From NCBI GenBank assembly GCA_002085355.1, contig NATN01000095.1, forward strand, positions 1-8,483: a DNA stretch of 8,483 nt, given 5' to 3'. Shown here piece by piece: positions 1 through 6,536 of the stretch. A program made the position numbers and the translations under genes. The notes under the pieces were generated by a model. That model had not been told where the DNA came from and did no database searches. It worked only from the letters and a program-made list of their open reading frames with translations. Positions within the stretch are counted from its first letter, which is position 1. Each line of letters begins with the position of its first letter. The stretch comes from Candidatus Zhuqueibacterota bacterium 4484_87 (GTDB lineage: Bacteria > Zhuqueibacterota > Zhuqueibacteria > Thermofontimicrobiales > Thermofontimicrobiaceae).

Positions 1-1141
1 GTGCCACGACCGAAGTCTTGTATTGCCTTGGTGGAAAATTTTGCAAAATAAAAAGATCATACTTTTTCAATGAATCAGGTGCGGGAAAAATTTTGCTACG
101 ATAAAAACCGGTAGTTTTTTTAGCGATAAATTCGTTGATTTCAACATTTGGGTCATCTTTCAGCGCGCGTCTGATGAACTCAAAATCAGGATCAGGGCTG
201 CCGGCAAGATACAAAATTTTCGTTTTGCTTTTCAAAACTTTTACGTAAAAAGATTTGGAATTATTAAGCGGGGTCAATTCGTCCCTGAACACAGGAACTT
301 GGACGATATATTTGCGCAACCCTTCCTTCTCTGGTGTGAAATAGAGTCGCACCTTGCTCTCCGGGGGATTGCCAACGCGGACAAGTTTGCTGTCCACAAG
401 TTTCTTTCCTTCAAAGAGATTTATTTTTATTTTCTGTTGATCAAAACCACGCGCGAAAATAGTTACATCTACCGGCACGCGATTTTTCACGTAAGTCACC
501 TGGTTGGTCAAAACATGACTGACGACGAGGTCTTTTTGTTCTGTGGGTTCGCCAACGGAAATGGGAAAAACGGGAATGCCTAAATCCTCAACAATGCGAG
601 CAGGGTTTTCGCCGGAATTGAAAATACCGTCGCTAATCAAAACAAGCGCTTTTAAATTTTTATCGACATATTGCTCGCTGATTTTTCTGACTGCTTCTGT
701 CAGATTTGTGGCGTCGCCGGTAAATTTCAGCGAATCCAGAGTGTCGGTGTTAAAGGAGGTGATGGCTGTGGAGAAACGATAATAGTCGAACTTGATGTGG
801 GAGTCATTCTTTTGGAACAACGGATTCCGGAGAATCTGTTTGGCAATTTCGCCCCGAGAATTATCGTGATCGCCCAGAGACATACTTGCCGATTGATCCA
901 GCAGGACAGCAACGATCGGCGCTTCTTTACGGGTGTAGGAGATATTGAGTAATGGTTCGAAAATGAGAAACACAATGATCAACAGCGCCAGCGCACGCAG
1001 AGTCGTCAAAAAAATGCGCAGCCAGCGAGGCACGGGGGGATTCGTCCGGCGATAAACGTAAATGCTGAACCCAATGCTCAAAATAGCGAGCAAGAGAAAA
1101 AAAATAACGGATCCAGAAAATGTCAGATTGAATGATTCCAT
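1..1141 (-). CDS. VWA-domain membrane protein, C-terminus cut by the left window edge
   Basis: The gene reads leftward from an ATG at 1141 and is still open at the edge, giving 380 residues. Two hydrophobic helices (about residues 11-30 and 43-63) flank a basic loop (YRRTNPPVPRWLR), so the rest probably lies outside the inner membrane. A von Willebrand factor A domain follows, from about residue 74 to 200. Its metal-binding MIDAS residues are all present: DQSAS (D82, S84, S86), T145 in DATNL, and D171 in LISDG. Residues 205-300 look like a beta-sandwich. At about 305 a new alpha/beta segment begins (KTKILYLAGSPDPDFEFI), resembling the start of the glutamine-amidotransferase-like domain found in large membrane VWA proteins of this build. 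Those usually run 600-900 residues, so roughly half is probably missing here. Function is unknown; the family is loosely linked to Bat/aerotolerance-type VWA proteins. No strong ribosome site precedes the ATG, but this start fits the topology. Confidence 0.85.
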   Translation of the reverse strand, partial: MESFNLTFSGSVIFFLLLAILSIGFSIYVYRRTNPPVPRWLRIFLTTLRALALLIIVFLIFEPLLNISYTRKEAPIVAVLLDQSASMSLGDHDNSRGEIAKQILRNPLFQKNDSHIKFDYYRFSTAITSFNTDTLDSLKFTGDATNLTEAVRKISEQYVDKNLKALVLISDGIFNSGENPARIVEDLGIPVFPISVGEPTEQKDLVVSHVLTNQVTYVKNRVPVDVTIFARGFDQQKIKINLFEGKKLVDSKLVRVGNPPESKVRLYFTPEKEGLRKYIVQVPVFRDELTPLNNSKSFYVKVLKSKTKILYLAGSPDPDFEFIRRALKDDPNVEINEFIAKKTTGFYRSKIFPAPDSLKKYDLFILQNFPPRQYKTSVVA

Positions 1142-1190
1142 AAATGCTGTTTTTGTTTTCTGTTTCGGAGAAAAACATGAGCGCGCCGAT

Positions 1191-1222
1191 AAGTTAACGG
1201 CGTCGAGTAATTTGGTTGTCAA
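1191..1222 (-). promoter_or_regulatory. Weak candidate promoter for the VWA gene
   Basis: On the minus strand a perfect TTGACA (1222 to 1217) lies 18-19 bases before GTTAAC/TTAACT (about 1198 to 1192), which is a poor -10 element. It sits between the terminator that ends the upstream unit and the VWA start at 1141, where a promoter is expected. The TTGACA overlaps the T-run of that terminator, so the match could be a by-product of the run. Placement supports it more than sequence quality does. Confidence 0.3.
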
Positions 1223-1263
1223 AAAAATGAGGACAAAGAATCAATATTCCATGTTTGTCCTCA
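1221..1263 (-). terminator. Rho-independent terminator after the Nudix gene
   Basis: Read on the minus strand, TGAGGACAAA (1263 to 1254) pairs perfectly with TTTGTCCTCA (1237 to 1228) across a 16-base loop, and seven T residues follow at once (1227 to 1221). The loop can add a small GAAT/ATTC pairing. The hairpin lies 26 bases past the Nudix stop codon and about 80 bases before the VWA start. It should end the transcript coming from the CHAT and Nudix genes. On the plus strand no T-run follows the hairpin, so it acts in one direction. Confidence 0.85.
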
Positions 1264-1288
1264 ATATGTGTTTTGATAAAAAATGATT

Positions 1289-1708
1289 TTAATTTTGCCA
1301 TCCCAGCTTTTCAATCGCAACGCGATCCGCATCGAGAAAATCAAAGTCGGGCAATTCCTTTTTTGTGATCCACTTCCATTGCTGGTTTTGATCTGGCTGC
1401 GGCGTTCCGGAAATGTGACGGCAGCGGAAAACGTGCAATTGGATAAAAAAGTTCAGATATTCGTGCTGAATTTTTGTCAACAGTTCTTGCACATCGATTT
1501 GGATATTCAATTCTTCTCGAATTTCTCTGGCGAGACAATCTTCCAATGTCTCGTCATCTCGTTTCTTTCCGCCAGGAAATTCCCACTTTCCGGCAAAGGG
1601 ATCATTGTCCGGCCTTTGTGTGATGAGAAATTTTTCGTCGTTGAAAATGAGTCCGGCAGTGACAACAAATACCGGTTTCGTCAAAACTTTTGATGCGCTT
1701 TTTTTCAT
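1289..1708 (-). CDS. MutT-like Nudix hydrolase (probable 8-oxo-dGTP / nucleoside triphosphate diphosphatase)
   Basis: This is a 139-residue cytoplasmic protein of typical MutT length. Enzymes of this group hydrolyse nucleoside triphosphates, often oxidised ones such as 8-oxo-dGTP, to the monophosphate and pyrophosphate. The Nudix box spans residues 47-69: G47, E53, then REIREELNI (61-69) with the metal-binding glutamates E62, E65 and E66. GKWEFPGGK just before it is the usual MutT/NudG lead-in. The C-terminal ELPDFDFLDADR resembles the MutT/NudG group; substrate cannot be set from sequence alone. The open frame extends further upstream, but that part only shadows the CHAT gene, and MKKSASK is the natural start. 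The ATG lies 7 bases after the CHAT stop with no clear ribosome site, which suggests translational coupling. A strong terminator follows. Confidence 0.9.
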   Translation of the reverse strand: MKKSASKVLTKPVFVVTAGLIFNDEKFLITQRPDNDPFAGKWEFPGGKKRDDETLEDCLAREIREELNIQIDVQELLTKIQHEYLNFFIQLHVFRCRHISGTPQPDQNQQWKWITKKELPDFDFLDADRVAIEKLGWQN

Positions 1709-1715
1709 AAAACTA

Positions 1716-3524
1716 TTATTTTTTTGCCAGTGTTTTTTTTGTAATGATAAGGGAAACAATAAGCACCACAAAGTAAGTAATGATGACGATACCCCACGGC
1801 GGAATCTTCGCTTTGGATGGCGAACTGATGTAAGGACTGCCAATGAGCCGAAAACCTGCCCAAAAATAGGGATGCGCACGGGAAACTTTCTGATCAAGAA
1901 AGTCGAACGTATCGCGCATGGATGCTAATTTTGCTCCGCGTAGAGCAAGCGTATTGTGCTGGCGTTTGTATTTCAATTCCCAATAAAATTTGGACATGAA
2001 CTCACTGGTAGAAATGCTGTGCACGTGCCATAAGCTGTACAGAACTGATTTATTTCCTGCCAGCAAAAATGCCTGAGGCAGCGCGACAATCCCAGGGCAG
2101 TTGTTTTTAATCGTTCTCGGGTATAAGCTGGTTGCGCTCAAAGTGAGCATGTCAGCGCGAAACGGAATTTGAAAAATGTCATTCACCGTGAGCCAGTTGC
2201 CGCTATCTTCCGAATTACCCGGACTGGCTGACATCATAAGTCCTGATTGTAAAGGCTGTTCGTTATTCAAGAGCCCGATTTGTGCCAGATAAATCCAGCG
2301 ATATCCGTTAGCTCGATTTTTCAAATAGTCCACCGTCACCTCTTCGCCGCGCAGATTGTCATGCCGAAACAGTAGTCGGGAAACGCGACGAATCTCATCA
2401 TTGACGTATGGCGAATGGTCAAGCCAGAGCAGGGGAGGGAGCGCATCTGTCAGGGAATCATCTTTCGCAGGAAAGATCGGCTCGCTCATCGTTAGCAATC
2501 GTCGTCCTAATTGTGCCTGGGGACGAAGATCGCACAGCGATAATTCCAAAGAACTGAGAGAAAAATCGTAACTCACGCTGAATTTTTTGATAAGAAAATC
2601 CATTGATTCATATTGTTTGTAAAGAATATCTGAGCTGCTTGTGCTTTCGGTGGGTTGCGAAACAAGGCATTCAAAAGGCAATCCGCGGAACGACCGATCC
2701 GGAATAATTGTGAGCCGACGGTGTTCATCAAGAATTTTTCGCAGCGGAGAAATGAGCTGCTGGTACAGATAATGCGCATTCTGCGTGTCAAATTTCAGAT
2801 CAAGTAAGTCGTCCTGATAGAAAAGAGTAGAGTCAAACGAGAGCAGCGCACCCGTGAACTCATTTGAGTCGATGTGCCATTTTCGCACGCCGGCGGAGTC
2901 CACACAAAAGAAAAATGCCGCAAGCGTACTGTCTCCGCGCCAATAGTCCACAATCACTTCCCGGGAACCCAGTTTTTTTTGAACTTCCGAAACACAGATC
3001 GGCTTTTGCCAAAATAGGAAATTGACGAGCAGCGGATCCAACTTTTTTGCCGAATCGACCGCGGCGGAGAATTGCAAACGAAAATTTTTCTCTTTATTTT
3101 TAAAATCAATAGCCGGTAAATCATTCCTGTTTTTTATCAGATTTCCCCAATCCCGGCTGGTTTCATAATTGTGCAGCAAAAAATCGTGATATTTGTCTAT
3201 CCTTGACCGGAAAAAATCCGTTGAGTAGTAGATTTGAAGAATTTCGATTGTTTTTAATTTTTCCAAATAAAACAGAACTCTCTCTGGAAGCATGGAATTT
3301 GCAAGCTCAACAGCAATGGCATTGTTTAATCGCAATTTTACTGAAACAAAATCTTTTTCGGATAAACCCGCCGCTGACCAAATTCGCTTTTCAAATTTTT
3401 CCAGTACCGCATCTGCTTCCGAATCTTTTGTTGCATTTGAAAAAGCAGCCGGTTGGGTGAAAAAAAATGCCGATAAAATTATTGTTAAAATTATTGGTAA
3501 TTTATTTTTGATGGCAAAAAACAA
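1716..3524 (-). CDS. Exported, membrane-anchored CHAT-domain protein lacking both catalytic residues
   Basis: The product has 602 residues. Residues 1 to about 28 form a signal peptide (basic KNK, then IILTIILSAFFF, then small residues). Residues 35-130 look helical, without clear TPR repeats. A CHAT (caspase-like) domain covers about 178-563. Its family signatures are clear: LTIIPDRSFRGLPFECL at 271-287, QAFLLAGNKSVLYSLWHV at 484-501, and HPYFWAGFRLIG at 551-562. The catalytic dyad is gone. Where active members have ATHG, this one has AQIG (Ile416 for His); where they have LSAC, it has LSAT (Thr465 for Cys). I checked both against the nucleotides. Residues 576-595 form a membrane helix followed by a lysine-rich tail, placing the domain outside the inner membrane. 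Active CHAT proteins are cysteine proteases or, with TPRs, signalling scaffolds; this one is probably a binding or scaffold protein. It starts with TTG, chosen for its well-placed ribosome site and the signal peptide that follows. Confidence 0.88.
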   Translation of the reverse strand: MFFAIKNKLPIILTIILSAFFFTQPAAFSNATKDSEADAVLEKFEKRIWSAAGLSEKDFVSVKLRLNNAIAVELANSMLPERVLFYLEKLKTIEILQIYYSTDFFRSRIDKYHDFLLHNYETSRDWGNLIKNRNDLPAIDFKNKEKNFRLQFSAAVDSAKKLDPLLVNFLFWQKPICVSEVQKKLGSREVIVDYWRGDSTLAAFFFCVDSAGVRKWHIDSNEFTGALLSFDSTLFYQDDLLDLKFDTQNAHYLYQQLISPLRKILDEHRRLTIIPDRSFRGLPFECLVSQPTESTSSSDILYKQYESMDFLIKKFSVSYDFSLSSLELSLCDLRPQAQLGRRLLTMSEPIFPAKDDSLTDALPPLLWLDHSPYVNDEIRRVSRLLFRHDNLRGEEVTVDYLKNRANGYRWIYLAQIGLLNNEQPLQSGLMMSASPGNSEDSGNWLTVNDIFQIPFRADMLTLSATSLYPRTIKNNCPGIVALPQAFLLAGNKSVLYSLWHVHSISTSEFMSKFYWELKYKRQHNTLALRGAKLASMRDTFDFLDQKVSRAHPYFWAGFRLIGSPYISSPSKAKIPPWGIVIITYFVVLIVSLIITKKTLAKK

Positions 3525-3532
3525 TGGTATTT

Positions 3533-3537
3533 TCCTT
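3533..3537 (-). promoter_or_regulatory. Ribosome binding site that fixes the TTG start of the CHAT gene
   Basis: On the minus strand AAGGA lies 8 bases before the TTG at 3524. The frame gives a clean signal peptide from that codon, and there is no nearby in-frame ATG before the signal core. This is the reason for accepting a TTG start. Confidence 0.65.
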
Positions 3538-3618
3538 TATTATATGCTTCATTCGAAAATTGTCATTTGCAAATAATACTGACTTGATAAACTCATTTAA
3601 AAATACAAAGTTTCCGAA

Positions 3619-3650
3619 CTCTGACAAATAATCCCAACTTTTGGTCAGAG
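3619..3650 (-). repeat. Inverted repeat just after the GH2-like gene; possible attenuator or RNA-processing hairpin
   Basis: On the minus strand CTCTGAC (3650 to 3644) pairs perfectly with GTCAGAG (3625 to 3619), and a second small pairing, CCAA with TTGG, is possible inside and partly overlaps it. It starts 8 bases past the GH2-like stop, inside the 134-base gap before the CHAT gene. No immediate T-run follows, only a mixed AT-rich stretch, so it is not a convincing full terminator. It could lower read-through or protect the upstream transcript end. Confidence 0.4.
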
Positions 3651-3658
3651 AACGGCAT

Positions 3659-6262
3659 TTAAGCGAGAAAATGAAAATAGCTTCGATAAATTTTCAGATA
3701 ATAGCAAAGGTAATCCCAGAAGCCGCTATGAATTTGTAAAAAATAAAGCGATATTCCTAAAAACAATCCGGCAAAAACAAGAAGAATTCCGAGAATCTTG
3801 TAAATCGGCATCATAAAAACAACGCGCAAACCTCTTACCATGCGAAACAGGTACCACAGATCGAATAGTGCCAGTAACAGGAAGATGTAGAATTGCAGAT
3901 GGTTGTATTTGAGAAGTCGGTAAATGATCATTCCTACTGGCAGCAAAAAAATATATACATTTCCCACCCAAAATGAAAGCGCGATCATTCTGCTGATTTG
4001 CGTCCTGCGGCGTAAAAGAAGTGCTGCCAAACGAAAACAAAGTGCAAGAAAGGCAAAATAGAGCAGAATAAACACTGTATAAAGGAGAAAAGAAGTATGC
4101 GGATGCCAAATTTGTCTGACAATGGATTCTTTTGCCTCCGGAGTGAAAAAAAGCAAAGTGAGAATATGATCAACTACTGCATTGGCTTTGAAAAAATAGC
4201 CGAATGATGAAAGAATCAAGCTGATACTTGCCGAAGAAAAAAGAGCAATGAGCAGGGTGTGCGATATCGGGATTTTTCTGCCGTCGCGGATGTCCGTGTA
4301 AAATCCGTGCGGATGAACGAAACTACGTTTGAGATTGTCGCGAAAATAACGGCGGTTGTGCGTCACAAACAGAAAGATAAGAACGAGTGCGAGGCCGGTG
4401 ATGGTGAAAAAATTAACTTGTCCCTCGAAAATTGTAATTCCCGGATGATAATCAGCGTTGCCGGTGGTGTACAAATCAATCACTGTTTTGAAAGCAAAGC
4501 GGCGCTCACCGTTTGCATCGATTACGCCATAGGGCCGCAGGTAAGAATCCGATAAATCGCCTGGCAACGTTGAGCTGTAATTGCCCTTAAAATCGCAGAG
4601 AGAAGTGAGGAAGCAACCGTCAATTTCCGGGAAAGCACGGATGACCTGATATGCCTGTGCAATTTGCGCTGTCCGATATTTTTCGTACAATACAGAATCA
4701 TGTTCTGTTGCGGAGAATTTCAGTCTTGGAGCGCCAAAGTCCGTCACAAAAGTGGGTGCTTTGAATCGCTGGGAGAGCCATTTTTGTAGCAGGTACTTCA
4801 TAGTTTCGGGTTGGCGGTGAATCAATGAAATTCCTGAAAACATTCCCGGCAGATAAGAATGTTTCATCTCCGGGGGCATTGATGTGAAATAAAAAAACGG
4901 CGATTCGGTCTGACTGATGATGGGATAAATTTTTTCGATGAAAAGCCGGGATTTTTCATCTCCGCTTATGTTGCCGCTGCTTACACCGATGGCAAATAAT
5001 GATGCATGTCCCTTGTCGCGCTCGATTGTCTCAGTCAGATAGTCACGGATTAAATTGGTAAAAATGTCCGATGAAAAGAGGCGGTTTGGTACCGCTTTCA
5101 ACGGAATTTCCTCCAGCAAAAACAACCCGAGACTGTCGCAAAGGGCGGCGATTTGCGGATGCGGAGGAAAAAGCGGAACGCGGACAGCGTTGGCGTTCAG
5201 CTCTTTGATTGTGAGGAGGCGGCGCACTGCCTGATCCCGTCGGAAAACAATCCCGGTTTTGCCGTAGTTTTCCTGCCAATTAATACCGCGTAGGAAGTAT
5301 TGTTTGCCATTGAGAAAAATGTTGCCGTCGAAAAAATCCAATTGACGGAATCCGATCGCCGTACTGAATTCATCGACGACATTTCTGCCATTGAATAGTT
5401 TGACTGAAATCCGATACCGGTTTGGCATTTCCGGCCGCCACAGCCGAGGATTTTTTATCTTGATTTTTTCTGTAATATGAGAAAAGGAGAAGTCTTCGTC
5501 CGATAAAAATTTGCCGAACTGTTTTTTGATGCGCCGCCCCGAAAGAGGGTCAAAAACCTCAATTAGGTAGGCGAAAGATTTCGCTTTTTCGCCTTCAAGT
5601 GGCGAGAAGATAAGCCGCTGTTGCCAGTCATTGATGTCCAGTGAAATTGTGAGAGTGCATTCTGAAAAATCAGAGTTGATGGAATAGTCAATGTTCGGCG
5701 CCAGAGAGCGAAGCGGCAGAGCCAGCAAAAATATGTCCCGAATGATGCCGCCGTCGTAATGCAAACCATCAAACAGATATTTCAGAGGAAGCGTGTTTTT
5801 GCAGTTGAGCCGGGGATCGACTTTAATTTCTATCTGATTTTTTTTGTTAACAAAAATAAAGTTCGGGGGAATATCGATATAAAACGAAGTGTAACTGCCT
5901 GCGTGACTGCCGATGAATTTATTGTTGATGAAAATTTCACAGTAGTTATTAATACCATAGCTGACAAGCCGGAAATGACGCTGCGTCAGACTGCTGTCCA
6001 CAAAGAAAGAACGGCGGAAAATTACTTCCTTTTTGGGGGAGCACTTTCCCGGAATCTTCGTTCTTTGCCAATCCCCATCAGTGCCATATTGCACCTCCCA
6101 TTCCCCGTTGAGCAGAATAGCCGGGCGAAATTGGTTGGTTTTTTGCCATGTCAAATTTTGTTGCGCCAAAGAATCGGCATCAATCAAAGGCATGGCTGAC
6201 AACCTGAAAAAGAAAGATAGGGCAAAAACCAGAAAGGTAGCTATGTGTGACATTTTTTTCAT
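3659..6262 (-). CDS. GH2 (beta-galactosidase/glucuronidase fold) pseudo-glycosidase fused to a multi-pass membrane domain
   Basis: The product has 867 residues from the ATG at 6262. The frame also allows a TTG at 6301, but neither start has a good ribosome site and the ATG gives a clean signal peptide (about residues 1-23). The GH2 domains follow in order: sugar-binding sandwich (about 50-184, ending in GGIIRDIFLLALP), Ig-like domain (190-307), and TIM barrel (308-599), with FLRGINW at 323-329, LNANAVRV at 355-362 and CDSLGLFLLEEIP at 375-387. The catalytic residues are changed. The usual HPS...GNE motif reads HASLFAIGVSSG (acid/base Glu to Gly), and the usual TEFGA reads TDFGA (nucleophile Glu to Asp508). 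The HYP of the substrate pocket reads LFP. Six membrane helices follow (about 618-634, 665-691, 723-750, 762-783, 789-808, 816-842), with basic loops fitting an outward GH2 part. The last five, after a loop with HPHGFYTDIRDGRKIP, recall a Yip1-type domain, but this is tentative. The likely role is glycan binding or sensing at the membrane, not hydrolysis. Confidence 0.85.
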   Translation of the reverse strand: MKKMSHIATFLVFALSFFFRLSAMPLIDADSLAQQNLTWQKTNQFRPAILLNGEWEVQYGTDGDWQRTKIPGKCSPKKEVIFRRSFFVDSSLTQRHFRLVSYGINNYCEIFINNKFIGSHAGSYTSFYIDIPPNFIFVNKKNQIEIKVDPRLNCKNTLPLKYLFDGLHYDGGIIRDIFLLALPLRSLAPNIDYSINSDFSECTLTISLDINDWQQRLIFSPLEGEKAKSFAYLIEVFDPLSGRRIKKQFGKFLSDEDFSFSHITEKIKIKNPRLWRPEMPNRYRISVKLFNGRNVVDEFSTAIGFRQLDFFDGNIFLNGKQYFLRGINWQENYGKTGIVFRRDQAVRRLLTIKELNANAVRVPLFPPHPQIAALCDSLGLFLLEEIPLKAVPNRLFSSDIFTNLIRDYLTETIERDKGHASLFAIGVSSGNISGDEKSRLFIEKIYPIISQTESPFFYFTSMPPEMKHSYLPGMFSGISLIHRQPETMKYLLQKWLSQRFKAPTFVTDFGAPRLKFSATEHDSVLYEKYRTAQIAQAYQVIRAFPEIDGCFLTSLCDFKGNYSSTLPGDLSDSYLRPYGVIDANGERRFAFKTVIDLYTTGNADYHPGITIFEGQVNFFTITGLALVLIFLFVTHNRRYFRDNLKRSFVHPHGFYTDIRDGRKIPISHTLLIALFSSASISLILSSFGYFFKANAVVDHILTLLFFTPEAKESIVRQIWHPHTSFLLYTVFILLYFAFLALCFRLAALLLRRRTQISRMIALSFWVGNVYIFLLPVGMIIYRLLKYNHLQFYIFLLLALFDLWYLFRMVRGLRVVFMMPIYKILGILLVFAGLFLGISLYFLQIHSGFWDYLCYYLKIYRSYFHFLA

Positions 6263-6332
6263 GGGCGATTCGGGCTTGAAATTTAATGTAAATACCAACA
6301 AATGACAGTGATTGAGTGGATGTGACTGATAA

Positions 6333-6359
6333 TTTATAGAAAATTTTGATTAAAAACAA
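6333..6359 (-). promoter_or_regulatory. Candidate promoter for the GH2-like gene
   Basis: On the minus strand TTGTTT (6359 to 6354) and TATAAA (6338 to 6333) are 15 bases apart. Shifting the -10 to the overlapping TAAATT gives a 17-base spacing. The region is very AT-rich, so chance matches are likely. It lies about 70 bases before the chosen ATG at 6262, which is a sensible place. Confidence 0.35.
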
Positions 6360-6364
6360 TAATT

Positions 6365-6389
6365 AAATTTGTTTATTCATAGCAAATTT
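6365..6389. repeat. Inverted repeat in the divergent promoter region; possible operator
   Basis: AAATTTG (6365-6371) and CAAATTT (6383-6389) form a perfect 7-base dyad with an 11-base centre, so the half-sites are 18 bases apart. The dyad lies just upstream of the candidate -35 of the leftward gene and about 40 bases upstream of the -35 of the rightward antiporter gene. It could be a regulator site serving either gene, but AT-rich DNA makes such dyads by chance. Confidence 0.3.
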
Positions 6390-6430
6390 CAAACCGGAGA
6401 GAAAATCAGGGACGAATGCCCATTTTTTCC

Positions 6431-6459
6431 TTTACTTTTTCCTAAAATATGATTATAAT
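6431..6459 (+). promoter_or_regulatory. Sigma-70-like promoter for the NhaC antiporter gene
   Basis: TTTACT (6431-6436) and a perfect TATAAT (6454-6459) are exactly 17 bases apart. Transcription would start near 6466, leaving an untranslated leader of about 70 bases before the ATG at 6537. I see no riboswitch-like structure in that leader. Confidence 0.6.
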
Positions 6460-6526
6460 TTAAAACTGGTAAATTTGTTTTTTGAGGAATTAAAACGACA
6501 TTTGATCCGAATGACCACAGAAAAAA

Positions 6527-6531
6527 AGAGG
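6527..6531 (+). promoter_or_regulatory. Ribosome binding site of the NhaC gene
   Basis: AGAGG, within a purine-rich run, ends 5 bases before the ATG at 6537. It favours this ATG over the out-of-frame ATG at 6511, and a signal-like hydrophobic segment follows directly. Confidence 0.6.
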
Positions 6532-6536
6532 TCTGC

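Noticed and set aside
1283..1693. Plus-strand open frame of 136 codons opposite the Nudix gene
   Set aside because: It is antisense to a clear Nudix hydrolase and shows no family signature of its own.
1709..1897. N-terminal extension of the Nudix protein by 63 residues
   Set aside because: The added residues are a shadow of the CHAT 3' end in another frame, and the 139-residue form from 1708 matches the usual MutT length and start.
3539..3560. TATAAT on the minus strand just before the CHAT gene, with ATGACA 16 bases upstream, as a promoter
   Set aside because: Transcription would begin at about 3532, on or past the ribosome binding site at 3533-3537, so the message would lose it. The match is more likely chance in AT-rich DNA.
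6263..6301. TTG start adding 13 residues to the GH2-like protein
   Set aside because: No ribosome site stands before it, and the added residues would sit in front of a complete signal peptide.
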